Positions 17,091 to 25,410 of a stretch of DNA of 64,000 bases are shown piece by piece. A program made the translations under genes and the position numbers. The DNA is from DATJGR01 sp963780795 (lineage in GTDB: Bacteria > Pseudomonadota > Gammaproteobacteria > Pseudomonadales > Azotimanducaceae): NCBI GenBank assembly GCA_963780795.1, contig CAWADH010000010.1, forward strand, positions 186,001-250,000. Direction: 5' to 3'. Numbering within the stretch: the first letter of the stretch is position 1; each line of letters opens with the position of its first letter. A model generated the notes under the pieces. The model ran no database searches. It was given only the letters and a program-made list of their open reading frames with translations, and was not told the DNA's origin.

Positions 17091-18172
17091 GAACGTAACT
17101 CGTTGGTGCCTTCGGCGGCCGATTTGACCCGCGCCGCTTCGGCCCGATCAACACCGACCCGCGCAAGCAGTGTGAGCAGCGCGACCAGCGTGAGCAGCGA
17201 GGCGACGGCAAATGAGCCGGGCAGGTTGTATTCCTGGAATAGTTTCTCGATGCGCAGCGGCATCGTGTCGGTGAGACCGGCGATGTGCCCCGACACGACG
17301 AACACTGCGCCGAATTCGCCCATCGCCCTCGCGTTGCACAGAATGATGCCGTAGATGAGGCCCCATTTGATGTTCGGTACGCTGATCTGCCAGAACACCT
17401 GCCATCCGTTCGCGCCGAGACTCACGGCGGCAAGCTCCTCTTCTACGCCGATCGCTTCCATCACCGGAATCAGTTCGCGCGCGACGAATGGAAACGTGAC
17501 GAAAGCGGTTGCGAGTATCAGTCCCGGTGTCGCGAAGATGATCTTCAGACTCGTGTCCTTCGGCCACATCTCGAAGTAGATCTGCGGAGCAAACGTCACC
17601 AGGAACACGAGCGCACCGCCGACTATCGTCGCCAGCCATGGATGGTTCCACCAGCCATTGCGTTCGACCGGGTTGATCGGTCGCAATCCGAGATACATCA
17701 GCACGTAGATCGCAACCGCGAGCAGCGACAGCAGATACGGCATCGCGGAGTAGCCGTCGCGGCGCAGAAACGGGCCGAGATAACCCTGCAGGCCGAAGAT
17801 CAGCACGAAGATGAGTCCGGCGACCACCGGCGACACCGAGAACGGCAGGTCGATCAGTGCCGTCAGTAGCGTTCGTCCAGGAAAGTTGAACTTCGCGATC
17901 GCCCACGCCGCGGCGACGCCGAACACGAGATTGAGCATCAGCGCGGTCGGTGCCACGACCATCGTCAGCTTGATCGCCGCGAGCGTGTCGTGATCTTCGA
18001 ACAGATTGTCCCAGTACACGCCAACGCCTTCGCTGAGGGCCTGCGCGAATACGTTCACGAGCGGAATCAGCACCAGCACGCCGATGACCAGCACCGCCGC
18101 GGTGGTGAGCGTGATGCGCACCCAGGCGGCATCGTTCTGCGAGCGCCTGGCCAGGCTCCCTTCAGCGCTCAT
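17087..18172 (-). CDS. cysW: Sulfate ABC transporter permease CysW with a long internal insertion
   Basis: 361 residues, against about 290 for typical CysW. The family pattern is clear: LIDLPFSVSPVVAGLIFVLIFGLQG, FVTFPFVARELIPVMEAIG, the EAA-type loop EELAAVSLGANGWQVFWQISVP, and GEFGAVFVVSG. Between GYLGPFL (residue about 137) and SLKIIFATPG (about 208) there are roughly 70 extra residues. These are predicted to form two membrane segments (YLLSLLAVAIYVLMYLGL and ATIVGGALVFLVTFAPQIYF). With CysT and CysA it forms the sulfate importer. It overlaps the cysT stop by 11 bases and the cysA start by 4. Confidence 0.92.
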   Translation of the reverse strand: MSAEGSLARRSQNDAAWVRITLTTAAVLVIGVLVLIPLVNVFAQALSEGVGVYWDNLFEDHDTLAAIKLTMVVAPTALMLNLVFGVAAAWAIAKFNFPGRTLLTALIDLPFSVSPVVAGLIFVLIFGLQGYLGPFLRRDGYSAMPYLLSLLAVAIYVLMYLGLRPINPVERNGWWNHPWLATIVGGALVFLVTFAPQIYFEMWPKDTSLKIIFATPGLILATAFVTFPFVARELIPVMEAIGVEEELAAVSLGANGWQVFWQISVPNIKWGLIYGIILCNARAMGEFGAVFVVSGHIAGLTDTMPLRIEKLFQEYNLPGSFAVASLLTLVALLTLLARVGVDRAEAARVKSAAEGTNELRS

Positions 18173-18986
18173 AGCGGCTGCTCCAGCGTTCCACCAGGTT
18201 GATCAGCAGCAACGAACCGAAGGACAGAATCAGCAGCACCACTGCAATCGCGGTCGCTTCGCTGTATGCGAACTCCTCGAGTCTCGCGACGATCAGGATC
18301 GGCGCGATCTCTGTTTTGAACGGCATGTTGCCGCTCACGAACACGACGGCGCCGTACTCGCCTACGCCGCGCGCGAACGCGAGGCCGAAGCCGGTGACCA
18401 GCGCCGGATACAGCAGCGGCAGAATCACGTGGCGGAACGTCTGCCAGCGCGTACCACCGAGCGACGCGCTCGCGTCTTCGGTCTCCGGATCGAGATCCTC
18501 GAGAATCGGCTGCACCGTGCGCACGACGAATGGAAGGCCGACGAATATCAGCACGAGCACGATGCCCGCACGCGTATAAGCGCCCTGAAATCCCAGCGGA
18601 ACGAGGTACTGACCGAGCCAGCCCGTTGGCACGTACAGCGCGCTATAGACAAGACCCGCAACGGCGGTGGGCAATGCGAGCGGAAGATCCACGAGCGAAT
18701 CGAGCAGCTTCTTCAACGGGAATTCGTAGCGCACCAGCACCCAGGCGAGCAGCAGCCCGAGCGCAACGTTCGCCACGGCCGCGACGAACGCAGCGCCGAA
18801 CGTCAGCGAGTACGCCGCGCGTGCGCGGTCGGTCCAGACCGCACCGACGAATTCGTCGAGCGACAGCGTGCTCGCCTTCAGGAAGCACGCCGCGATCGGA
18901 ATGACCACCAACACGCTCAGGTAGAAGACGGAGTACCCGAGCGTGAGGGAGAACCCGGGCAGAACCCGTCGGTTGACGCTGGCCAT
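18162..18986 (-). CDS. cysT: Sulfate ABC transporter permease CysT
   Basis: 274 residues with about six predicted membrane segments. CysT landmarks: PGFSLTLGYSVFYLSVLVVIP at the start, LVDLPLALPTAVAGLVYSALY, and the EAA-type loop DASASLGGTRWQTFRHVILPLLYPAL. Length is normal for the family. It partners CysW in the inner-membrane sulfate channel fed by the binding protein encoded 54 bp upstream. The overlap with cysW indicates translational coupling. Confidence 0.94.
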   Translation of the reverse strand: MASVNRRVLPGFSLTLGYSVFYLSVLVVIPIAACFLKASTLSLDEFVGAVWTDRARAAYSLTFGAAFVAAVANVALGLLLAWVLVRYEFPLKKLLDSLVDLPLALPTAVAGLVYSALYVPTGWLGQYLVPLGFQGAYTRAGIVLVLIFVGLPFVVRTVQPILEDLDPETEDASASLGGTRWQTFRHVILPLLYPALVTGFGLAFARGVGEYGAVVFVSGNMPFKTEIAPILIVARLEEFAYSEATAIAVVLLILSFGSLLLINLVERWSSRYER

Positions 18987-19040
18987 TTGCGATCGCTGCT
19001 TCTTCTTGGTTCTTATCGGGAGGTGCGAGTCCGAACGACT

Positions 19041-20048
19041 TCACTGCCCCGGCTTGTAGAACGTATCGAATAGTCCGCCGTCACCCGTGAAGCGCTTCTG
19101 CGCTTCCTCCCAGCCCGGCGCGATCTTCGTGATCGGAAAGAGCTCGATCGCAGGGAAGTCGGCGGAATGGGCCTTCAATACAGCTGGATTGCTCGGCCGA
19201 TAGTAGTGGCTCGCGATGATGTTCTGACCTTCGTCGGTATAGAGGTACTGCAGGTACGCCTCGGCTGCCGCGCGGTGCCCCTTCGCACGATCGACCGTGG
19301 CGTCGACAACCGCGACGAAAGGTTCCGCGAGAATGCTGATCGGCGGATAAACGATCTCGAGCCCGCCTTTTGCTTCCTGCACTTCGAGCCGCGCTTCGTT
19401 CTCCCACGCAACGTGCACGTCACCGATACGCTTCTGCACGAATGTCGTCGTCGCACCGCGCGCGCCGGAGTCGAGCACCGGCACGTGCTTGTACAATTCT
19501 GCGAGGAAGGCTTTGGCCTGGTCCTCGGAACCGCCCCGCAGTACGACAGACCCCCACGCGCTGAAGAACGTCAGATAGCCGTTGCCGGACGTCTTCGGGT
19601 TGGGGGTAACGATCTCGACGCCCGGTTTCACGAGATCCGGCCAATCCTTGATCTTCCACGGGTTGCCTTTGCGCACCACGAACACGAGCGTCGAGGTGTA
19701 CGGCAGCGAGTGATTCGGGAAACGATCGATCCACGGCGACTTGATCAGCCCGCGCTTGGCGATTGCGTTGGTATCGATGTACGACGCGAGCGACACCACG
19801 TCCGCCTCGAGCCCGTCGATCACGGCGCGCGCCTGCGTGCTCGAGCCGCCGTGCGACTGGTTGATCGTCAGCGTGACACCCGTCTTCGCCTTGTACGCCG
19901 GAATAAAATGTTCGTTGATGTCGCGCCATAGCTCACGCGTTGGATCGTACGAGACGTTCAACAACGTCAGTTCCTGTTCTGCAGCACCGGCTGGGAACGC
20001 GCCCGCAGCCGTCAAAAGTAGTACCGCGAAGGATCTTGCGAGATTCAT
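19041..20048 (-). CDS. sbp: Periplasmic sulfate-binding protein
   Basis: 335 residues from ATG at 20048; GGAGA lies about five bases upstream, so this start is preferred over the in-frame ATG at 20069. The signal peptide ends at FPAGAAEQE. Family features are LLNVSYDPTRELW, NQSHGGSSTQARAVIDGLEADVVSLA and VTPNPKTSGNGYLTFFSAWG. It captures sulfate (or thiosulfate) in the periplasm and delivers it to CysTWA. It follows a porin gene by about 22 bp and precedes cysT by 54 bp, in one operon. The neighbouring Rrf2 gene is a candidate regulator. Confidence 0.94.
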   Translation of the reverse strand: MNLARSFAVLLLTAAGAFPAGAAEQELTLLNVSYDPTRELWRDINEHFIPAYKAKTGVTLTINQSHGGSSTQARAVIDGLEADVVSLASYIDTNAIAKRGLIKSPWIDRFPNHSLPYTSTLVFVVRKGNPWKIKDWPDLVKPGVEIVTPNPKTSGNGYLTFFSAWGSVVLRGGSEDQAKAFLAELYKHVPVLDSGARGATTTFVQKRIGDVHVAWENEARLEVQEAKGGLEIVYPPISILAEPFVAVVDATVDRAKGHRAAAEAYLQYLYTDEGQNIIASHYYRPSNPAVLKAHSADFPAIELFPITKIAPGWEEAQKRFTGDGGLFDTFYKPGQ

Positions 20049-20070
20049 GACATTCTCCATTCGTTTCAAA

Positions 20071-21529
20071 TTAGAAGGCGAACTGCAGGCGCATCGAGAT
20101 CTGGTCGATGTCCTGGCTGAGCGACTGGCCGGCCGCGTTCAGCCGATCGACGGTCACATACTGATAGTTCAGCTGCGTCTTGATCGCATTGTTGATGTAC
20201 CAGTTGAGGCCGAAGGTCCAGATGTCCTGCACGCCACCGCGCACGCGGTTGGCTGCAACGGGATTGAACTGAAGATCGTCGAGATCCATCGTCGAGTACC
20301 GCAGCGCAACTTCCCACGCGCCCCAGCCGGGCGTGAGCACGCCTGCCGACGTGTTCCCTTGCACACCGGGCGAGCCGACCGGATGCAGCACGTTGGGTGA
20401 ACGGAACGCGGCGCGCGCCGGATCGTAGCGGCGGGGTTCACCCGTCAGCACCCACGACAGCGCCGCATACCAACCGTCGAACTCCACTTCGGGTAGCACC
20501 CGCTTGCGGTCGACCGTGAACGAGTAGTAGCCGCCCTCCGCATAGAAGTTCTTGTAGTTCCCGGCCCCGTCCACGCCCCACTGATAGAGAGAGTTGGCAT
20601 TGAGATTGCCGGTCGAGATGAGGTTGGTCGGCGCACCATTTGTGCCGGTGTCGTCCACGCGCAGTTCGGGAGGGTTGCCGAGGCTCAACGCGACGCCGGG
20701 CGGCGGATTCACGCCGGCGGGGCTGAAGATCGACGTGCCATTCGCTCCGATCACGATCTTCGAATCCGGTGAGGAACTAACGAGATAGGCCACCCGGCCA
20801 AGTAATGCCTGTTGCTCGTCCAGCACGTTGGATTGGTTGGCGCGGCCTCCCGTATAAGCGAGCGATCCGAAAAAGCGTTCGCCGGCCCGCACCACGCTGA
20901 ACGCCGATCGACCGTCGCCACCGGCCAGGCTCCGTTGTATCTCGGATACCGTTGCGCGTTCGAGAAACAGCAGGTCGGACGCGCCTGCGCTGTCTTCGAT
21001 GTTCGCGTACGGCGGGAACGCTCCGAGCCTCAGCAACAGCGGCTTGAAGCCGTCGTACTGAACGTACGCGGCGGAAATCGACGTGCCTTCCACACCGCTG
21101 CCGCCGAAGTCGTAGATGAAGCTGTATTCCCAATCCGTGTACACCTTTCCGTCGATGCCGAGGCGGGCGCGGCGGAAGTCGGACCCGTTCGACAAGCTGC
21201 GGCGCCCGCGGCGGCGCCGCCTGGTCGTAGTAGCCCATGTCGAACTGGACGAGCGAGCGCAACGACGCGGAGAACGCGCCATCGGCCGACGTGAGCGTCG
21301 GGCGGCCGTTGGTGAGCGTCGGCGCAACCGCCGTGATCTGCTTCTGCGTCTCGGTGTATTTGCTCGCCACACCTGCCTTCAGATCCTGGATCTGCGTGCT
21401 GAGCGCCTGCACCTGCTCTTCGAGCGCTTTGATCTTCGCATCCGTTTCGGCGTCGGCCGCCACGGCTGGTGTTGCCAACAGGGCTGTTAAGGCCCCTAGC
21501 CAGACGCCAAAAAATCGTACCGATCTCAT
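20071..21529 (-). pseudogene. OprP/OprO-type outer-membrane porin, frameshifted
   Basis: A phosphate-selective-porin-like protein in two frames. The N-terminal frame starts at ATG 21529: a signal peptide (FFGVWLGALTALLATPAVAA), a coiled-coil of about 30 residues (KIKALEEQVQALSTQIQDLK) and a first strand (LVQFDMGYYDQ). The second frame continues with FRRARLGIDGKVYTDWEYSF, barrel strands, and the terminal RLQFAF. The switch lies in the GC-rich run at about 21198-21215; total length is one base over a multiple of three. The coiled-coil followed by a 16-18-strand barrel is the OprP pattern. Position directly upstream of sbp suggests it passes sulfate across the outer membrane; that is inference. 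Confidence 0.82.
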
Positions 21530-21841
21530 GTCTCTACCCCTGAGAGAAATCGAAGGAAGTTGTGGTTCTTTAAATACGGTTCGAATGGCTTGTTCCGAAG
21601 TCAGGCCTTTTTACGCGACTATCTCTACTGAATCAATAGACTTTATAGAACAAGACAAGACCCGAAGCGAATATTGGTAGATTCTTGTTCGCGATAAAGA
21701 AGGCATCTGCTTGGCGTCGATAATCTCTACTACATCGATCGAAATAGCCCAATCGAACAGGACGAGGCGAAGTTATTTGCTTGAAACCTAGTCGAAAAAG
21801 CGCGGAAGATACGCCTCAACCACAAACCGGATCGCCGCTAA
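21530..21841. promoter_or_regulatory. AT-rich divergent promoter region between the sulfate operon and the Rrf2 gene
   Basis: 312 bp without a gene and clearly more AT-rich than its surroundings. It holds two copies of ATCTCTACT (21621-21629 and 21723-21731) and an imperfect inverted repeat GAATATTGGTAGATTC near 21669-21684. These are candidate operators for the Rrf2 protein, which would be placed to control both the sulfate operon and itself. No consensus could be confirmed by eye. Confidence 0.45.
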
Positions 21842-22297
21842 ATGCTTTCTCAGAAAGCCCGATATGCATTGCGCGCCCTAACCGCACTCGCCGAACTTGA
21901 GCCCGGCGCCCAGGCGCAGATCGCCGAAATCGCCGACGAAGCGCGCGTGCCGAGAAAATTCCTGGAACAGATTCTTCTAGACCTGAAGAAGCGCGGCCTC
22001 GTGCACAGCACGCGCGGCAAGCTGGGCGGCTACGCGCTCGGCCGACCCGCCGCGGAAATCGAACTTGCGGAGGTGATCCGCACCATTGACGGTCCGTTGG
22101 CGCTGTCGCCGTGCGCCAGCCGCATGGCTTATAGAAAGTGCGACGACTGTCTCGACGCCGACACCTGTCCGATCCGTAAGGTATTGCTGGAAGTGCGCGA
22201 CGCGACCGCGAACATTCTCGAGAACCGCAGCGTTGCCAGCATGATCGAGAAGCCCGCGGCCAAACGGCGCAAGACGTCGCCGCGCAAGCGCGCGTGA
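21842..22297 (+). CDS. Rrf2-family transcriptional regulator
   Basis: 151 residues. The winged helix-turn-helix is typical: MLSQKARYALRALTALA, IAEIADEARVPRKFLEQIL, LVHSTRGKLGGYALGRP. Downstream are four cysteines at about residues 91, 100, 103 and 109 (SPCAS, RKCDDC, DTCPIR), the region where IscR and NsrR bind an Fe-S cluster, though with different spacing. The C-terminus is Lys/Arg-rich (KPAAKRRKTSPRKRA). Divergent from the porin-sbp-cysTWA operon, it may sense cysteine or sulfide status as CymR does in Firmicutes, or cluster status as IscR does. That role is inferred from position. Confidence 0.9.
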   Translation: MLSQKARYALRALTALAELEPGAQAQIAEIADEARVPRKFLEQILLDLKKRGLVHSTRGKLGGYALGRPAAEIELAEVIRTIDGPLALSPCASRMAYRKCDDCLDADTCPIRKVLLEVRDATANILENRSVASMIEKPAAKRRKTSPRKRA

Positions 22298-22604
22298 TCG
22301 TTCGTCGTTGGCCCTGAATGAATCTGTTGGATTCGGTGCAGCTCGCGCGGATCTCTGCTGCGCTTCCAACAGGTCATCGTAGTCGAACCCCGATTCCTCC
22401 CGGAATTTCGTTGGCATGGCGGTTGCTCTGCCGGTCCCGATCGGCCACGGTTAATTCGGGAAACTACGATGCATGCGCCCGTTCGCGGCGCGGTGCCTTA
22501 CACGACACCGCGATGCCGCTACGTGCGGCCACATTGGTCGCGCGCACGCTGCGAGGATCGCTGATTGGCGCCTCTATGACCTCGTCGGCATGACCCGGGT
22601 TCCG
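22298..22604. other. Intergenic region with no supported gene
   Basis: About 300 bp between the Rrf2 gene and the IS630 remnant. A minus-strand frame begins MPTKFREESGFDYDDLLE near 22417 but soon runs antisense into the Rrf2 gene; it may be a fragment of a lost gene. Nothing else was identified. Confidence 0.4.
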
Positions 22605-23386
22605 GCGGGTAGTGAGTCGTTGGTTGGCGAGGATGGAGTCGGCGGTAGCAGTCCAGATGAAGGGGCGGCTTTTGGAGTTGTAGTGGGTGACGAAGGTTCG
22701 ATTTGTTTGATCAATTCGACGTTGCGGAAGGAGCCGCTGCGGATGGCGCGCTGGGTGATAATGCAAACCAGCGTTCGACCTGATTGAGCCAACTGGCATA
22801 GGTGGGGGTGAAGTGCAGGTGATAAGCGGGGATGACGGGCCAGCCAGGCTTTAATCTTGGCATGTTTGTGGGTGGCGTAATTGTCGAGGACTAGATGGAC
22901 ATCGAGCGTCGTGGGGACGTTGTGGTCCAGATGCTGGAGAAAACTCAGGAATTCCTGATGACGATGGCGTGGTTTGCACTGCGTCGATCGCTGCCATCGA
23001 GAGACATCGAGGGCGGCAAAGAGCGTAGTGGTGCCGTGGCGGATATAGTCGTGAGTGACGCCTTCGACGTAACCCAGACCCAAAGGCAGGATCGGTTGGG
23101 TGCGTTCGAGCGCCTGAACCTGGCTTTTTTCGTCCACGCACAGGACCAGGGCGTGGTCTGGGGGATTGAGGTAAAGGCCCACGATGTCGCGCACCTTTTC
23201 CACGAAGAACGGGTCGGTGGAGAGTTTGAAGCTGCCTGGAGGGGGCGCGAGGGAACCAGCGCGGCGTGGATAGGCCTGTCGGCGCAGTGCGGGCGGCGAC
23301 GATCGAAGGGACTCGACGCATCGGCGACACGCGCGGTCCGGCGTGGCGGAGAAGCGAACGGGCGCGCGGTGCCCGAGGGCGTGACA
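22605..23386 (-). mobile_element. IS630-family transposase remnant (catalytic domain)
   Basis: The DDE catalytic part of an IS630-type transposase, damaged by small indels. Recognisable pieces are FKLSTDPFFVEKVRDIVGLY, LCVDEKSQVQALERTQPILP (first Asp), DYIRHGTTTLFAALDV, VHLVLDNYATHKHAKIKAWL (second Asp), then in a shifted frame YHLHFTPTYASWLNQVERWF (Glu), back to ITQRAIRSGSFRNVELIKQI, and in a third frame THYNSKSRPFIWTATADSIL. The N-terminal helix-turn-helix half is not recognisable. No terminal inverted repeats were found. The element runs into a 20-base G run at 23387-23406. It cannot encode an active enzyme as read. Confidence 0.82.
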
Positions 23387-23406
23387 GGGGGGGGGGGGGG
23401 GGGGGG
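23387..23406. repeat. Poly-G run of 20 bases at the PepSY/IS630 junction
   Basis: Twenty consecutive G residues on the plus strand separate the end of the PepSY gene from the IS630 remnant. Read on the minus strand it encodes a short poly-Pro stretch joining the two frames. A homopolymer this long is exceptional in such a genome and could be a sequencing or assembly artefact. Confidence 0.85.
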
Positions 23407-24670
23407 ACAGCGCATCGAACAGCCAAAGTGCGGCAACCGACATCCCCAGCAACGGGAAGATGGCGCTCGCGCACACTGTGGCAACTACGAGCGTTCGCGG
23501 CCACGCCGCATTCGACTTTGCCGGCACGCCAAAGCTTCCCTTCGGGCGACGCTTCCACCACGAAGTCATGCCCGTAACCGTCATCCAGATCAGCGCCGCG
23601 GCAACCGCCGTGTTGCCCCAGCGATTCACGGCGCCGTAATCGCCCTGGTGCAGATGCACGCCGGCATCGATCAGCCGAGCCATCACTGGATTCTCCGAGC
23701 CGCGGATGTTCGCATTGACATGACCGGAATACCGGTCGGCGACGAGGTATCGGTCCTGCCCGGGCGGCGAGTCGACATTGTGAATCCACCATTCGCTGTT
23801 CGGTTCTGCGCCGAGTCGGATCTCCAGCGTCCCAACGACACCGTCCCGTCGCGCCTCGGCAACGAGCCGGTCGAGCGCGCGACCGGCGAGAACGATGGAA
23901 CCCAGCGACGCGCCGCCGGGGCTGAATCCGGCGGGGTTCTGCTGATCCAGACCGCGCTGTATCGGGCCGAGAATCTGGCCGCCCCAGAACGCGGTCCAGG
24001 GTAGCGCCGTGAGCAGGAAGCAGAGGATCAGAATCGAAAACCACGCGGCGACGCAGGCATGCAGGTCGCGCCAGAAGACGCGTGCGCCTTTACGGGTTCT
24101 CGGCCATAGCGCCCTCGGCCAGCCCATCCCTCTGGGCCACCACAGATAGAGGCCGCTGACGATCATCACCATGGCCCAACAGGCGCCGAGTTCCAGCAGC
24201 CAGCTTCCGGCGCTGCCCAACGGCCAACCGCCATGGAGATTGCGCGTGACGCCGGGCAGCCACGACCACGCCGGCAGACTTCCGAGAACGCGAGCGCCGT
24301 ACGGGTCGACGAAGATCGGCTCGACCAGACCGTCGCGGCGTTGCGCGAGCAGGGTCGTCGATCTGTAGGCGGACTCGGGTAGACGAATTTCGGCGATCGA
24401 TAGCGCCGGTGCTTCGGCGAACGCCGCCGAGAGCTGCTCGCTGACCGGCGCCACCGAACCGATGGGGGCGACGAATCTGAGTTCCGGTTGGCTCGCATCC
24501 ATCCATACGTACGACCACAGGTACAGGGATCCGGTAACGCTCTGCCACAGCACGAACGGAACGACGAGCAGCGCCGCAAAGAAATGCCAGCGCCAGAAAA
24601 GGCGGTAGAGACCTCCGTGAACGACACCTTCCCCGACGTCGGAGCTGCCGGATTGCGCGCGCGACGTCAT
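23407..24670 (-). CDS. PepSY-associated transmembrane protein, 3' end cut at the poly-G run
   Basis: About 421 residues from ATG at 24670. It has an N-terminal membrane segment (WHFFAALLVVPFVLWQSVTGSLYLW), a PepSY-like extracytoplasmic part, TM segments (ELGACWAMVMIVSGLYLWWPR; WFSILILCFLLTALPWTAFWG), a second loop with NVDSPPGQDRYLVADRYSG, and late TM segments (NTAVAAALIWMTVTGMTSWW; CASAIFPLLGMSVAALWLFDAL). This is the PF03929 layout, found beside siderophore or metal TonB receptors and sometimes acting as ferric reductases. The ORF runs on through the poly-G run into transposase sequence, so the native last few residues and stop are lost. Length is otherwise near normal. Confidence 0.85.
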
Positions 24671-24737
24671 CGATGCGCCATCGCGAATCGGCAACCCCAT
24701 CGATCGGGTCCGATCCCCGACGCATACAGCGCGTCTT

Positions 24738-25013
24738 TCAGAACGTGGTTGTATGTTCCTTCGAACGCACCGAGCCATACGCACCGACGGCGACGCTCAC
24801 GAACAACAGCAGACTCATCCCGATTCTCCTCCACAGTGTCTTACGGCGGTTCGACAGATAGGCGGCAACCGCCACCAGCAACGCGCACACCGCCGCGATG
24901 TGTGCCACGTGCGCGCGCCACGGCGTGTCGAAGCGCCACGCACCATAGAGATGATGCACGGCCGTGAGCGCCAGCACCGCCAGCGTCGCACCCGCAACGT
25001 ATCCGAGCTTCAA
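24738..25013 (-). CDS. Small inner-membrane protein upstream of the PepSY gene
   Basis: 91 residues with two to three predicted membrane segments (YVAGATLAVLALTAVHHLYG; HIAAVCALLVAVAAYL; IGMSLLLFVSVAVGAYG). It lies 67 bp upstream of the PepSY protein start, on the same strand, as small membrane proteins often do in TonB-receptor/PepSY clusters. Its start is 53 bp from a perfect 19-bp palindrome at 25066-25084 that is probably its operator. Function unknown. Confidence 0.7.
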   Translation of the reverse strand: MKLGYVAGATLAVLALTAVHHLYGAWRFDTPWRAHVAHIAAVCALLVAVAAYLSNRRKTLWRRIGMSLLLFVSVAVGAYGSVRSKEHTTTF

Positions 25014-25065
25014 GCGCTCCTCCGATCGACCAATGTCGCATTCTAACGAGCCTGCTATGGCGGGG

Positions 25066-25084
25066 GTGCGGCAAATTGCCGCAC
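25066..25084. promoter_or_regulatory. Perfect 19-bp palindrome, candidate operator (site 1)
   Basis: GTGCGGCAAATTGCCGCAC is a perfect dyad. It sits between the minus-strand small membrane protein (ATG at 25013) and the plus-strand TonB-receptor-like remnant (ATG at 25154), so it could regulate both. A copy with one mismatch lies at 27470-27488 before another gene of this region. Confidence 0.75.
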
Positions 25085-25153
25085 ATCGCTGTTCACGCGG
25101 ATCGGTACACTGCGCGGCGAATCTTTGAAGCTTCCAGAAGAACGTGAAAGCCG

Positions 25154-25410
25154 ATGAGCATTTCTAGCGCACAACGCGCGCTCCTGCAGAGCAGTGCAAT
25201 TTTCCTTTGCCTCGCATCGATGTCGGTAGCGGCGTAGGAACCCGGCACCACGATCGAGACGCTCAACGTCACCGGTGATCGGCTCACTCTGCCCGAAGCG
25301 CAGAAGGGTCGCCAGATCCTGCAGTGGAGCCGGACTGAGCAAGTGAGCGAGCGCAACGTGTCGGCTGCGAGCGCTGCGCTACGAGCCGGCGTGTTGACAG
25401 CCGGCACGAC
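25154..25410 (+). pseudogene. Remnant of a TonB-receptor-like secreted protein with a premature stop
   Basis: From ATG at 25154 a signal peptide (MSISSAQRALLQ ... CLASMSVAA) is followed at once by a TAG at 25235. After the stop the same frame continues as EPGTTIETLNVTGDRLTLPE and AQKGRQILQWSRTEQVSERN, which resembles the start of a TonB-dependent receptor plug (…VTG-R…, ER-N…). The similarity fades by about 25410, and abnormal sequence follows. The signal peptide and a palindrome 70 bp upstream show that a real, regulated gene once began here. Assignment to TonB receptors is moderate. Confidence 0.55.

Noticed and set aside
22574..24784. A true 736-residue PepSY-transposase fusion protein
   Set aside because: The join is a 20-base G run and the transposase part changes frame several times; the fusion is an accident of an open frame.
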